Shown piece after piece: positions 25,786 to 34,206 of a DNA stretch of 64,000 nt. This DNA comes from Bog-756 sp963824645 (lineage in GTDB: Bacteria > Actinomycetota > Acidimicrobiia > Acidimicrobiales > RAAP-2). The stretch is taken from assembly GCA_963824645.1 (NCBI GenBank), contig CAWGQC010000011.1, forward strand, positions 62,001-126,000, read 5' to 3'. Positions within the stretch are counted from its first letter, which is position 1, and each line of letters starts with the position of its first letter. The notes under the pieces are model-generated. The model saw nothing but the letters and a program-made list of their open reading frames with translations. It had not been told where the DNA came from and did no database searches. The translations under genes were made by a program, and so were the position numbers.

Positions 25786-26953
25786 CCGTTGGCGGCCGGC
25801 CTGGGCCGACATCGATCTCGACGCCGTGCGCCACAACGCCTCGCTGCTGGCCGGCCTGGTCCGGCCGGCCGCCCTGTGCGCCGTGGTCAAGGCCGACGGC
25901 TACGGCCACGGCGCCCTGCCGGTGGCCCGGGCCGCCCTGCAGGGAGGAGCCTCCTGGTTGGCTGTGGCCCTGGTGGAGGAAGGGGTCTCGCTGCGCGACG
26001 GGGGCATCGAGGCACCCATCCTCCTCCTGTCCGAGCCGCCGGTGGAGGCCATGGCCGAGGCGGTGGCCCGCCGGTTGGTCCCGACCGTGTACACCAACGA
26101 GGGGATCGCCCATCTGAGCCGGGCGGTGGGGGCCGCCCGGCCGCCGGTGGCGGTCCACCTCAAGGTGGACACCGGCATGCACCGGGTGGGCGCCGACCCG
26201 GAGGATGTCCCCGCCCTAGCCGCCGCCATCGGCGCCGATCCCCACATCACCCTCGGTGCGGTGTGGACCCATCTGGCTGTGGCCGAGGGCACCGAACCGG
26301 TCGACCGAGCTTTCACCGCCGGTCAGCTCGAACGTTTCGATGCCATCGTGGCCGCCCTGTCCACCGCCGGCCACCAACCCGCTCTCACCCACACGGCCAA
26401 CTCGGCCGCCGCCATCGGCATCCCTTCGGCCCGGCACTCCCTGGTGCGCTGCGGCATCGCCCTCTACGGGGTGGCTCCCACCCCGGCCCTGGCCCAGGAG
26501 ATCGCCACGGCCAACGGCGGCGCCGGCTTGCGTCCGGTCCTCTCCCTGCGCACCCGGGTGACCTACGTGCGCCATCTCGATGCCGGCGAACGCCCCTCCT
26601 ACGGGAGGCGCCGGCCCCTCGAGCAGCGGTCGACCGTGGCCACCGCCCCGGTGGGCTACGCCGACGGCGTGGCCCGGCGGCTCTTCGATGTGGGGGCCGA
26701 GGTGCTCATCGGCGGGGTCCGCCGTCCCCTGGCCGGCGTGGTCACCATGGACCAGGTGGTCATCGACTGCGGCCCGGTGGGCCACTCGGTGGTGGCGGTG
26801 GGCGACGAGATCGTGCTCATCGGCCGTCAGGGGGATGAGGAGATCACCGCCGACGAGTGGGCGGGCCTGCTCGGGACCATCAGCTACGAGGTGCTGTGCG
26901 ACATCGGCCCGCGGGTGCCGCGCCTCCACTCGGGAGGCCACGTTTCCGGTTGA
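25778..26953 (+). CDS. alr: Alanine racemase
   Basis: PLP enzyme producing D-alanine for peptidoglycan. PLP-Lys38 is in CAVVKADGYGHG and the second catalytic base is Tyr275 in PSYGRRRP. VHLKVDTGMHRVG and GVVTMDQVVIDCG are typical. GTG 25778 begins MADRWRPAWADIDLDAVRHN, the normal N terminus, and overlaps nnr by eight bases, so the two are probably coupled. 391 residues. Confidence 0.96.
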   Translation: MADRWRPAWADIDLDAVRHNASLLAGLVRPAALCAVVKADGYGHGALPVARAALQGGASWLAVALVEEGVSLRDGGIEAPILLLSEPPVEAMAEAVARRLVPTVYTNEGIAHLSRAVGAARPPVAVHLKVDTGMHRVGADPEDVPALAAAIGADPHITLGAVWTHLAVAEGTEPVDRAFTAGQLERFDAIVAALSTAGHQPALTHTANSAAAIGIPSARHSLVRCGIALYGVAPTPALAQEIATANGGAGLRPVLSLRTRVTYVRHLDAGERPSYGRRRPLEQRSTVATAPVGYADGVARRLFDVGAEVLIGGVRRPLAGVVTMDQVVIDCGPVGHSVVAVGDEIVLIGRQGDEEITADEWAGLLGTISYEVLCDIGPRVPRLHSGGHVSG

Positions 26954-27017
26954 ACACCGGGGCGATGTTCCCGCCCCGGAACCGAGGGTGACGGTGTGGG
27001 ACGCCGGCACCGGGCAG

Positions 27018-27023
27018 TACCAT
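27018..27023 (+). promoter_or_regulatory. Start-proximal TACCAT element (uracil-DNA glycosylase)
   Basis: TACCAT ends six bases before GTG 27030, favouring that codon as the start of a leaderless transcript. Confidence 0.35.
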
Positions 27024-27029
27024 TCGTCG

Positions 27030-27599
27030 GTGGCGACGGGGACCGGTCTGGTTGGGTTGGCCCAGGAGGCGGCCGGGTGCACCCGCTGTCCCCTGGCCGC
27101 CACCCGTACCCAGGTCGTGTTCGGGGTGGGCAGTCCCACCGCCGATCTCCTGTTCGTGGGCGAGGCCCCCGGCCGGGACGAGGACCTGCAGGGGGAGCCG
27201 TTCGTGGGTCGCTCGGGCAAACTGCTCGACCGGCTGGTGGCCGAAGAGATGGGCCTCGAACGTTCGCAGTTCTACATCGCCAACGTGGTCAAGTGCCGAC
27301 CCCCGGACAACCGCGATCCACGGGCCGAAGAGATCGCCGCCTGCCGCCCCTATCTGGAGGCTCAGCTGGACCTGATCGCCCCGGCCGTGGTGGTCACCCT
27401 GGGCAATTTCGCCACCAAGCTCCTGCTCGATACCGACCGCGGCATCACCCAGATGCGGGGAGTCTCCTATCCGATGGGGGCCTACGTCATCGTCCCCACC
27501 TACCACCCGGCCGCCGCCCTGCGCTCGGGAGGTGTCCTGCTGGCCCAGATGCGGGCCGATCTGGTGCGGGCCAAGCAGATGATGGAGCCGCGCCGGTGA
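27030..27599 (+). CDS. Uracil-DNA glycosylase, iron-sulfur (family 4-like)
   Basis: Removes uracil from DNA. Cys17 and Cys20 (CTRCPL) plus Cys residues in KCRPPDNRDP and AACRPYLEAQL make the [4Fe-4S] site. GEAPGRDEDLQGEPFVGRSG is the uracil-recognition loop, and PTYHPAAALRS the second catalytic motif. GTG 27030 is chosen because TACCAT lies six bases upstream and the length (189) fits; GTG 26994, preceded by GAGGG, would add 12 residues. Overlaps tsaE (GTGA). Confidence 0.9.
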   Translation: MATGTGLVGLAQEAAGCTRCPLAATRTQVVFGVGSPTADLLFVGEAPGRDEDLQGEPFVGRSGKLLDRLVAEEMGLERSQFYIANVVKCRPPDNRDPRAEEIAACRPYLEAQLDLIAPAVVVTLGNFATKLLLDTDRGITQMRGVSYPMGAYVIVPTYHPAAALRSGGVLLAQMRADLVRAKQMMEPRR

Positions 27600-28150
27600 C
27601 GGCGGCGGCCCAGCCCGGTCCGTCTCCCCACCGGGGCGTGGAGGGGTTGTCCACCGGATCGGCCGACCAGACCCGACGGCTGGCCGCCGCCCTGGCCGCT
27701 CTGTGCCGTGCCGGTGACGTGCTCCTGCTGGTCGGTGACCTGGGGGCGGGCAAGACCGTCTTCGCCCAGGGTTTCGGGGCCGGGTTGGGGATCACCGGCC
27801 CCATCACCAGTCCCACTTTCACGCTGGTCCGCCAGTACCCGGTGGAGGGACGGGCGGAGGGCCGGTCGGGAATCCGCTCCTTCGTCCACGCCGACGTCTA
27901 CCGGCTCGACCGCCTCCACGAGGTGGTCGACCTCGACCTCGGCGAGCTGGTGGAGGATGGCGGCGTCGCGCTGGTCGAGTGGGGAGAGGCGGCCCGCCCC
28001 CTGTTCGATGACGGGACGCTCACCGTTCAACTGGAACCGGGCCCGGTGGACACGGCCCGGGTGATCACGGTCCGGGCCACCGGCGAGGCCTGGTCCGACC
28101 GGTGGCCGGCCCTGGTCCGGGCGCTGGCCCCGTGGGGGGCGGACCGGTGA
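27596..28150 (+). CDS. tsaE: tRNA t6A biosynthesis ATPase TsaE
   Basis: Needed with TsaB and TsaD to add threonylcarbamoyl to A37 of ANN-decoding tRNAs. The P loop GDLGAGKT is at residues 47-54; SPTFTLVRQY, HADVYRLD and VALVEWGE follow, as in the family. GTG 27596 overlaps the upstream stop and gives 184 residues, with about 20 non-conserved residues first. It overlaps tsaB by four bases. Confidence 0.95.
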   Translation: MTAAAQPGPSPHRGVEGLSTGSADQTRRLAAALAALCRAGDVLLLVGDLGAGKTVFAQGFGAGLGITGPITSPTFTLVRQYPVEGRAEGRSGIRSFVHADVYRLDRLHEVVDLDLGELVEDGGVALVEWGEAARPLFDDGTLTVQLEPGPVDTARVITVRATGEAWSDRWPALVRALAPWGADR

Positions 28151-28926
28151 TCCTGCTGGCCATCGAGACGGCCACCAACACGGTGGGTGCGGCCCTGTGG
28201 CGGGACGACGCCGGGGTGGCCGAGAGGGTGCACGTGGGCGGGCGGGCCCATGCGGAGCTGTTGGCCCCGTCCATCGAGGAGGTGTGTGCGGCATCCGGCT
28301 GCCGGGTGGCCGACATCGACGCCGTGGCGGTGGACGTGGGCCCGGGGCTGTTCACCGGATTGCGGGTCGGCGTGGCCACGGCCAAGGCCCTGGCCCAGGC
28401 TCTGTCCATCGGTGTCCTAGGGGTGAGCAGCCTCGACGTGCTGGCGGCGGCGGCCGCCACACGGTCCCCCGACGACCGACCGGGTCGGGTGGCGGCGGTC
28501 ATCGATGCCCGGCGGGGGGAGGTGTTCGCCGCCTCCTACCGGTTCGACGGGAGCGGGCCGGCCACCGACCCCGCCTCCATCCGCCGTGACTGCGCTGAAC
28601 CGCTGACGCCCGACGCGCTGGCCGCCTGGCTGGTCGAGGTGGCGGCGGACACCGGTCACGTGCGGATGGTGGGTGACGGTGCCCTGCGCTACCGGTCGGC
28701 GCTGTCGGGCCCGCCCGCCCTCGACTTCAGTTGGGTCGACGACCTCGCCGCCCCGCCCCCCGACGCTCTGGCCCGCCTGGCCCGCCAGCGCCTGGCCGCC
28801 GGGGTGGTACCCGACCGGGCCGCCGACCTGGTGCCCGATTACCGCCGGCCGGCCGATGCCCGCATCAACTGGGAGCAGCGGGAGCCCCGCTCGGGGTCAC
28901 CGGCCGCCCCGGGTCCGGCCCGGTGA
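28147..28926 (+). CDS. tsaB: tRNA t6A biosynthesis protein TsaB
   Basis: ASKHA-fold partner of TsaD. MILLAIETATNTVGAALW opens it, VDVGPGLFTGLRVGVATAKAL is the signature (Leu in place of the more usual Ser), and AVIDARRGEVFAASY follows. 259 residues from GTG 28147. Both ends overlap neighbouring genes by GTGA. Confidence 0.95.
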   Translation: MILLAIETATNTVGAALWRDDAGVAERVHVGGRAHAELLAPSIEEVCAASGCRVADIDAVAVDVGPGLFTGLRVGVATAKALAQALSIGVLGVSSLDVLAAAAATRSPDDRPGRVAAVIDARRGEVFAASYRFDGSGPATDPASIRRDCAEPLTPDALAAWLVEVAADTGHVRMVGDGALRYRSALSGPPALDFSWVDDLAAPPPDALARLARQRLAAGVVPDRAADLVPDYRRPADARINWEQREPRSGSPAAPGPAR

Positions 28927-29480
28927 CGGCCCGCCCCGAAGTGGGCCGCACGCCGGTCCCGGTGGTCATCGCCCCCATGCGTAACCGCGACCTGCGGGGG
29001 GTGCTCCGCATCGAAGAGGCGGTCTTCCCCCAGCCCTGGTCGCACCGGCTTTTCGTGGAGGAATTGGCTCAGCGCAAGACCCGGGCCTACCGGGCCGGGT
29101 GGGTCGACACCGCCATCGTCGGTTTCGCCGGGTTGATGCTCATCGACGATGAGGCCCATGTGAACAACATCGCCGTCGATCCGGAGTGGCAGGGTCGTGG
29201 CCTCGGGGCGGTGCTCTTGGCCGACCTGGTGCGGACCGCTCTCGACCGCGGTGGTCGCCATCTGACCCTCGAGGTACGGGTGGGCAACGAGCCGGCCCTG
29301 GCCCTCTACCGCCGCTTCGGCCTGGCCCCGGTGGGCATCCGGCGCAACTACTACCCGGTCACCGGGGACGATGCCCTGACCATGTGGGCCCGTGACATCG
29401 ACACGGCCGCCTACGGCCGACGACTGGCCGACATCGAGCAGTCGTCATCCGCCGGTTTCACGGTGTCGGCCCGCCACTAG
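28923..29480 (+). CDS. rimI: Ribosomal-protein-alanine N-acetyltransferase RimI-like
   Basis: GNAT acetyltransferase; RimI acetylates the N-terminal alanine of bS18 in E. coli. The acetyl-CoA loop is EWQGRGLGAVLLADLV, preceded by HVNNIAVDP, and NEPALALYRRFGLAPVGIRRNYY closes the fold. GTG 28923 overlaps tsaB, giving 185 residues with about 15 extra at the N terminus. The location between tsaB and tsaD is common, but the substrate here is inferred. Confidence 0.92.
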   Translation: MTARPEVGRTPVPVVIAPMRNRDLRGVLRIEEAVFPQPWSHRLFVEELAQRKTRAYRAGWVDTAIVGFAGLMLIDDEAHVNNIAVDPEWQGRGLGAVLLADLVRTALDRGGRHLTLEVRVGNEPALALYRRFGLAPVGIRRNYYPVTGDDALTMWARDIDTAAYGRRLADIEQSSSAGFTVSARH

Positions 29481-29513
29481 GAAAGCGCCGGTGGGACGGG
29501 GCGCCCCGGTGAC

Positions 29514-29519
29514 TAGTGT
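29514..29519 (+). promoter_or_regulatory. Start-proximal TAGTGT element (tsaD)
   Basis: TAGTGT ends seven bases before the tsaD ATG, so tsaD may be transcribed separately although it lies 46 bases after rimI. Confidence 0.4.
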
Positions 29520-29526
29520 CCCCTCC

Positions 29527-30546
29527 ATGTCCACCCCCATCCGCAGGGTCCTCGGTATCGAGACCTCGTGTGACGAGACGGCGGCGGCCGTGGTCGACGA
29601 CGGTGCGGTGATCGCCTCCTCGGTGGTGAGCAGTCAGATCGATCTGCACGCCCGCTACGGCGGGGTGGTGCCCGAACTGGCCGGTCGGGCCCATGTCGAG
29701 CTGCTGACCCCGGTGCTCGCCGACGCCCTGGAGGCGGCCGGTTCGGGACCCGGGGGGAGGGGGATCGACGCCGTGGCCGTGACCCGGGGGCCGGGCCTCA
29801 TCGGCTCGCTGCTGGTGGGCGTGGCCGAAGCCAAGGCTCTGGCTCTGGCCTGGGAGGTGCCCCTGGTCGGTGTCAACCACCTCGAGGCCCACCTCTTCGC
29901 TTCGTTGCTCGAGCAGCCCGATCTGGGCTGGCCCATGGTGGTCTTATTGGTGTCGGGAGGGCACACCCTCCTGGTCGAGGTGACCGAACCCGGCCACTAC
30001 CGGGTACTGGGGGGAACCATCGACGACGCCGCCGGCGAAGCCTTCGACAAGGTGGCCCGTTTCCTCGGACTGGGTTACCCCGGAGGGCCGGCCATCGACC
30101 GGGTGGCCGACGACGGTGACCCCACCGCCTTCGCCTTCCCGCGTTCGCTGCCCGGTGACGGCTACGACTTCTCGTTCAGCGGCTTGAAGACATCGGTGGT
30201 CACCACCGTGCGCAAACACCCCGACGCCGACACCGCCGACGTGGCCGCCTCCTTCCGCCAGGCCGTGGTCGACGTGCTGGTGGCCCGGGCCCGACGGGCG
30301 GCGGCCGACGTGGGGGCCACCGCCCTCTGCCTGGCCGGCGGCGTGGCCGCCAACAGCCTGCTCCGTCGGCGGGTGGAGGAGGTCTGCGCCGAGGACGGCA
30401 TCGGGGCCTTCCTGCCCGGCCGGGCTCTGTGTACCGACAATGCGGCCATGGTGGCGGCGGCCGGCTGGTGGCGCCTCAACCATGGCGAGCGGAGCCCGTT
30501 CAGCCTCGGCGCCGATCCCAACCTTCCCCTGGTGGCCACCGTCTGA
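29527..30546 (+). CDS. tsaD: tRNA N6-adenosine threonylcarbamoyltransferase
   Basis: Catalytic subunit of t6A formation. GIETSCDETAAAVV begins the ASKHA fold; the metal ligands His118 and His122 are in NHLEAHLFA. VLLVSGGHTLLVEV, GEAFDKVARFLGLGYPGGP and CLAGGVAANSLLR are diagnostic. The ATG at 29527 gives 339 residues; the frame is open upstream within rimI, but that part is not conserved. Confidence 0.97.
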   Translation: MSTPIRRVLGIETSCDETAAAVVDDGAVIASSVVSSQIDLHARYGGVVPELAGRAHVELLTPVLADALEAAGSGPGGRGIDAVAVTRGPGLIGSLLVGVAEAKALALAWEVPLVGVNHLEAHLFASLLEQPDLGWPMVVLLVSGGHTLLVEVTEPGHYRVLGGTIDDAAGEAFDKVARFLGLGYPGGPAIDRVADDGDPTAFAFPRSLPGDGYDFSFSGLKTSVVTTVRKHPDADTADVAASFRQAVVDVLVARARRAAADVGATALCLAGGVAANSLLRRRVEEVCAEDGIGAFLPGRALCTDNAAMVAAAGWWRLNHGERSPFSLGADPNLPLVATV

Positions 30547-30588
30547 GCCGGCCCGGCCGCCCCCTCGGCTGGCACTCGCCGTACCCGG

Positions 30589-30617
30589 TTGCCAAACGCC
30601 GCGGATCTCGCTATCGT
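30589..30617 (+). promoter_or_regulatory. groESL promoter
   Basis: TTGCCA (30589-30594), 17 bases, TATCGT (30612-30617). The last base of the -10 is the first base of the CIRCE element. Confidence 0.65.
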
Positions 30618-30643
30618 TAGCACTCTCAACCCTCGACTGCTAA
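30617..30643 (+). promoter_or_regulatory. CIRCE operator (HrcA site)
   Basis: TTAGCACTC (30617-30625), nine bases, then GACTGCTAA (30635-30643). The consensus right arm is GAGTGCTAA, so there is one mismatch. The placement at the promoter predicts repression by HrcA, with groESL induced by heat or unfolded protein. hrcA is not in this window. Confidence 0.9.
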
Positions 30644-30668
30644 CGCGTGCCACAGGAGGCCCGAACCC

Positions 30669-30962
30669 ATGAGTCTGCATCCCCTCGACGACCGTATCGT
30701 CGTCCGTCCCGGCGAATCCGAGGAAACCACCGCCTCCGGCCTGGTCATTCCTGACACCGCCAAAGAGAAGCCCCAGCAGGGCGAAGTCCTGGCCGTAGGA
30801 CCGGGTCGCCGGGCCGAGTCCAGCGGCGATCTCATCCCCCTCGACATCGCCGTGGGCGACACCGTCGTCTACTCCAAGTACGGCGGCACCGAAATCACGG
30901 CCGAGGGCGAGGACCTTCTCATCCTGTCCAGCCGCGACGTCCTGGCCAAGGTGACCAAGTAA
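30669..30962 (+). CDS. groS: Co-chaperonin GroES
   Basis: Heptameric lid of the GroEL folding chamber. The 97 residues begin MSLHPLDDRIVVRPGESEE, with the mobile loop ETTASGLVIPDTAKEKPQQG and GDTVVYSKYGGTEI. AGGAGG-like sequence precedes the ATG. The stop overlaps the groL ATG (TAATG). Confidence 0.98.
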   Translation: MSLHPLDDRIVVRPGESEETTASGLVIPDTAKEKPQQGEVLAVGPGRRAESSGDLIPLDIAVGDTVVYSKYGGTEITAEGEDLLILSSRDVLAKVTK

Positions 30963-32623
30963 TGCCCAAGATCCTCAAGTTCGACGAAGCGGCCCGCCGT
31001 GGCCTCGAGGCCGGCGTCAACAAGCTGGCCGACACGGTCAAGGTGACCCTCGGGCCCAAAGGCCGGAACGTGGTTATCGAAAAGAAATTCGGTGCCCCCA
31101 CCATCACCAATGACGGCGTCTCCATCGCCCGCGAGGTCGAGTTGGACGACGTCTTCGAGAACATGGGCGCCCAGTTGGTCAAAGAAGTGGCCACCAAGAC
31201 CAACGATGTGGCCGGCGATGGCACCACCACCGCCACCGTGTTGGCCCAGGCCCTCATCCGTGAGGGTCTGCGCAACGTGGCCGCCGGGGCCAACCCGCTG
31301 GGCCTGCGCAAAGGCATCGACAAGGCGGTGACCGCCGCGGTGGCCTCCATCAAGGATCAGGCCAAGGAGATCGACTCCAAGACCGAGATCGCCCAGGTGG
31401 CTTCCATCTCGGCAGCCGACGCCGCCATCGGCGAGGTGCTGGCCGACGCCATCGACCGGGTGGGTAAGGACGGAACGGTCACCGTGGAGGAGTCGAACAC
31501 CTTCGGCATCGACCTCGAGTTCACCGAGGGGATGCAGTTCGACAAGGGTTACCTGTCCCCCTACTTCGTCACCGACGCCGAGCGCCAAGAGGCCGTGCTC
31601 GACGACCCGCTCATCCTCTTCGTCAATCAGAAGGTGAGCGCCGTCCACGATCTGGTGCCGGTTCTCGAGAAGGTCATGCAGACCGGCAAGCCCCTTCTGA
31701 TCGTGGCCGAGGATGTCGAGGGCGAAGCACTGGCCACCCTGGTGGTCAACAAGATCCGCGGCACGTTCACCTCGGTGGCGGTCAAGGCCCCCGGCTTCGG
31801 TGAGCGTCGCAAGGCCATGCTTCAGGACATGGCCGTCCTCACCGGTGCCCAGGTCATCTCCGAGGAGATCGGGCTCAAGCTCGACACGACCACGGTGGAT
31901 CTGCTGGGTAAGGCCAGGCGAGTCATCGTCAACAAGGACGACACCACCATCGTGGATGGCGGCGGTTCCGACGAGGACGTGAAGGGCCGCATCGCCCAGA
32001 TCAAGCGCGAGATCGAGGACACCGACTCCGACTGGGACCGCGAGAAGCTGCAGGAGCGTCTGGCCAAGCTGGCCGGCGGTGTAGCCGTGGTCAAGGTGGG
32101 TGCCGCTACCGAAGTGGAGCTCAAGGAGAAGAAGCACCGCATCGAGGATGCCCTCTCCGCCACCCGGGCCGCCGTCGAGGAAGGCATCGTGGCCGGGGGC
32201 GGGACCGCCCTGGTGCGGTCGCGCAGCGCCGTGCAGTCCGTGGTCGAGTCCCTCAGTGGGGACGAGGCCACCGGAGCCTCCATCGTGGCCAAGGCGCTCG
32301 CCGCCCCGCTGCACGCCATCGCCTCCAATGCCGGTCTGGAGGGATCGGTGTACGTGCGTCAGGTCGAGTCGGAGACGGGAACCATCGGCCTCGACGCCAA
32401 TACCGGCGAGTTGGTCGATCTGGTCAAGGCCGGGGTCATCGATCCGGCCAAGGTGACCCGTTCCGCCTTGCAGAACGCCGCCTCCATCGCCGGCCTGCTG
32501 CTGACCACCGAGGCTCTGGTGGCCGACAAGCCCGAGAAGGCCGATCCGGCCGCCGCCGCTGCTGCTGCTGCGGCCATGGGTGGTGGCATGGGTGGCATGG
32601 GCGGCATGGGCGGCATGATGTAG
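30962..32623 (+). CDS. groL: Chaperonin GroEL
   Basis: Double-ring ATP-dependent folding chamber. 553 residues with KVTLGPKGRNVVIEKKFG, the nucleotide loop VAGDGTTTATVLAQAL, and the C-terminal Gly-Gly-Met tail common in GroEL proteins. Many actinobacteria carry a second, His-tailed groEL1 copy; this Met-tailed one next to groES is the likely housekeeping form. Confidence 0.98.
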   Translation: MPKILKFDEAARRGLEAGVNKLADTVKVTLGPKGRNVVIEKKFGAPTITNDGVSIAREVELDDVFENMGAQLVKEVATKTNDVAGDGTTTATVLAQALIREGLRNVAAGANPLGLRKGIDKAVTAAVASIKDQAKEIDSKTEIAQVASISAADAAIGEVLADAIDRVGKDGTVTVEESNTFGIDLEFTEGMQFDKGYLSPYFVTDAERQEAVLDDPLILFVNQKVSAVHDLVPVLEKVMQTGKPLLIVAEDVEGEALATLVVNKIRGTFTSVAVKAPGFGERRKAMLQDMAVLTGAQVISEEIGLKLDTTTVDLLGKARRVIVNKDDTTIVDGGGSDEDVKGRIAQIKREIEDTDSDWDREKLQERLAKLAGGVAVVKVGAATEVELKEKKHRIEDALSATRAAVEEGIVAGGGTALVRSRSAVQSVVESLSGDEATGASIVAKALAAPLHAIASNAGLEGSVYVRQVESETGTIGLDANTGELVDLVKAGVIDPAKVTRSALQNAASIAGLLLTTEALVADKPEKADPAAAAAAAAAMGGGMGGMGGMGGMM

Positions 32624-32632
32624 CCACCGGCT

Positions 32633-32650
32633 CCGGTCCTCTCGGACCGG
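32633..32650 (+). terminator. Possible groESL terminator hairpin
   Basis: CCGGTCC and GGACCGG pair around TCTC, ten bases after the groEL stop. No T run, so termination would be intrinsic without U-tract or Rho-assisted. Confidence 0.45.
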
Positions 32651-32710
32651 GACGCACGGTGCGTTCGCCGGCACCACGTCCAGGCCACTGAAGTTGCAGT
32701 GAGTTGTAGT

Positions 32711-32740
32711 GACCGATCGGGCCCTTGGGCCCGATCGGTC
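32711..32740. terminator. Perfect 14-bp inverted repeat
   Basis: GACCGATCGGGCCC (32711-32724) and GGGCCCGATCGGTC (32727-32740) are exact reverse complements with two bases between. It could terminate transcription from either side. It directly precedes the tandem arrays. Confidence 0.55.
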
Positions 32741-32753
32741 GCGTGTACGGCTC

Positions 32754-32844
32754 ACAGTTCCGCCCTACAGTTCCGCCCTACAGTTCCGCCCTACAGTTCC
32801 GCCCTACAGTTCCGCCCTACAGTTCCGCCCTACAGTTCCGCCCT
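32754..32844. repeat. Seven tandem copies of a 13-bp unit
   Basis: ACAGTTCCGCCCT is repeated seven times without a mismatch (91 bp). Thirteen is not a multiple of three, so a coding role is unlikely. Confidence 0.97.
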
Positions 32845-32894
32845 CCTGTTCGGGCCGCCGCCCTCCTGTTCGGGCCGCCGCCCTCCTGTTCGGG
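32841..32894. repeat. Tandem 20-bp repeat, 2.7 copies
   Basis: CCCTCCTGTTCGGGCCGCCG at 32841-32860 and 32861-32880, then 14 bases of a third copy. The unit resembles the preceding 13-mer with seven extra bases (GTTC, insert, CCGCCCT), so the two arrays are probably related. Confidence 0.93.
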
Positions 32895-33228
32895 ATGATC
32901 TCGGCAGACCTCATTGGGCCCGTCCCCGGCTCTATAGCGGAACCCGGACAGCCCCGTCACCGGAGTCAAGGACCCCGCCTCTTGGCTATCACTTTTCGGG
33001 AATTGGCCCATTTATCGTCTATGCCCGATATAACGGCCTTTTACTTATCGGTTGCAGACGGTAGAAGTGGGCATTTTTCAAAATTAGTAAAGCCCCGTGG
33101 TTCTCCCGCCCACCGGGAGCTATGCCCCCTTGGCTCTTCGAATCCTTGTTTCCGGCCATCGAACCCTTGGCGATCGAAGACCTGAATCCGGTCATCCGAA
33201 ACGGGGGTCAACCGTCATCTTCGACGCC

Positions 33229-33234
33229 TATCCT
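33229..33234 (+). promoter_or_regulatory. Start-proximal TATCCT element (Nudix gene)
   Basis: TATCCT ends nine bases before ATG 33244 and has no clear -35. Confidence 0.35.
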
Positions 33235-33243
33235 GATCCCCTC

Positions 33244-34068
33244 ATGAATTCTCCCGACGCCGCTCCCGACGCCCCTCCCGACGCCGCCAACCCGGGCCAG
33301 GGCAGCGGGACCGGCGGGAACGGCGGGGTGGTCCGCCGGCCCATCCCCCGTCCCCCCGACAACCGGCCCGGGTCACCGGCGCCCTGGTCAGATCTTCCCG
33401 GCGCGGCGCGGCGGGGTCTCTCCCTGGCCCGGGTGCGGGAGGCCCTGGAGCGGGAGCGGGCGCTCCGGCCCGCACCGGCTGCCGAGCAGTGGCCCTCCCC
33501 GCCCATCCCCGGCAGCCGGCCGGCCGCCGTCCTGGTGGCTCTGTTCGAGGAGGAGGAGGAGGGGGAGGGGCGCGTCGTGCTCACCGTGCGATCGGACCAG
33601 CTCCGCTCTCACACCGGCGAGGTGGCCTTCCCCGGTGGGCGCATCGAAGAAGGCGAGTCGGTGGTCGAGGCCGCCCTCCGCGAGGCCGACGAGGAAGTGG
33701 GACTCGACCCGGCCGCCGTCACCGTCATCGGCCGGCTCACCCCCCGGCCCACCATTTCCTCCGGCGCCCTGATGACACCGGTGGTGGCCACCCTCGACGC
33801 CCGGCCCCGACTCCGGGCCAGCCCCGACGAGGTCGACCGGGTCTTCGACGTGGCCCTGAGCGAGCTGGCCGCCGACGGTGTCTTCCACGAGGAATGGTGG
33901 TCGGTCCCCGGTAGACCGGGCGCCTCCGGACTCCCCGCCGGTGAGTTTCCGGTGTGGTTCTTCGCGGTGGAGGGCGAGACGGTGTGGGGGGCGACGGCCC
34001 GGACGCTGGTCGAGCTCATCTGCCTGGTGGTCGGAGTGCCACTGCCCGGCTCCCTCCGAGCCGGTTGA
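33244..34068 (+). CDS. Nudix hydrolase, CoA-diphosphatase-like
   Basis: The Nudix box GRIEEGESVVEAALREADEEVGL (shown here split: GRIEEGE, then READEEVGL) lies near residues 137-159 and binds the metal-diphosphate. LTVRSDQLRSHTGEVAFPGG upstream of it resembles the NudL/YeaB CoA pyrophosphatase motif, so that activity is likely but unproven. ATG 33244 gives 274 residues; the first 50 are Pro/Ala/Asp-rich with a PDAA-type repeat and look disordered. An ATG is used since the frame upstream lies in repeat-bearing DNA. Confidence 0.85.
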   Translation: MNSPDAAPDAPPDAANPGQGSGTGGNGGVVRRPIPRPPDNRPGSPAPWSDLPGAARRGLSLARVREALERERALRPAPAAEQWPSPPIPGSRPAAVLVALFEEEEEGEGRVVLTVRSDQLRSHTGEVAFPGGRIEEGESVVEAALREADEEVGLDPAAVTVIGRLTPRPTISSGALMTPVVATLDARPRLRASPDEVDRVFDVALSELAADGVFHEEWWSVPGRPGASGLPAGEFPVWFFAVEGETVWGATARTLVELICLVVGVPLPGSLRAG

Positions 34069-34206
34069 GCACCCGACGGGACGCCCTGGCGGATCCGGCG
34101 GTCGTCGCCCAGGCGGTATCGTGGGGGCCAATCGGTCGGCTCGGTGTCGGGTTGCCGCCGATCGGAGGTTTGCCCAACTGAGACCGTGGTCGGAGAGGAT
34201 TCGCAC

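Larger units (their letters stand above)
32624..33243 (+). other. Non-coding interval after groEL
   Basis: 620 bases without a supportable gene. It holds, in order, two hairpins (32633-32650, 32711-32740), a 13-bp tandem array, a 20-bp tandem array, then about 350 bases including an AT-rich patch around 32985-33095 and a small stem (CTCCCG 33103-33108 with CGGGAG 33114-33119). Open frames across it are repeat artefacts. A TATCCT at 33229-33234, nine bases before the Nudix ATG, may be that gene's -10. Confidence 0.6.

Noticed and set aside
32754..32894. CRISPR array
   Set aside because: Units are directly adjacent with no spacers, and no cas genes are near.
32709..33185. Open frames across the repeat arrays after groEL
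   Set aside because: They exist only because the 13-bp repeat keeps frames open with a 13-residue periodic peptide; no start signal or family match.
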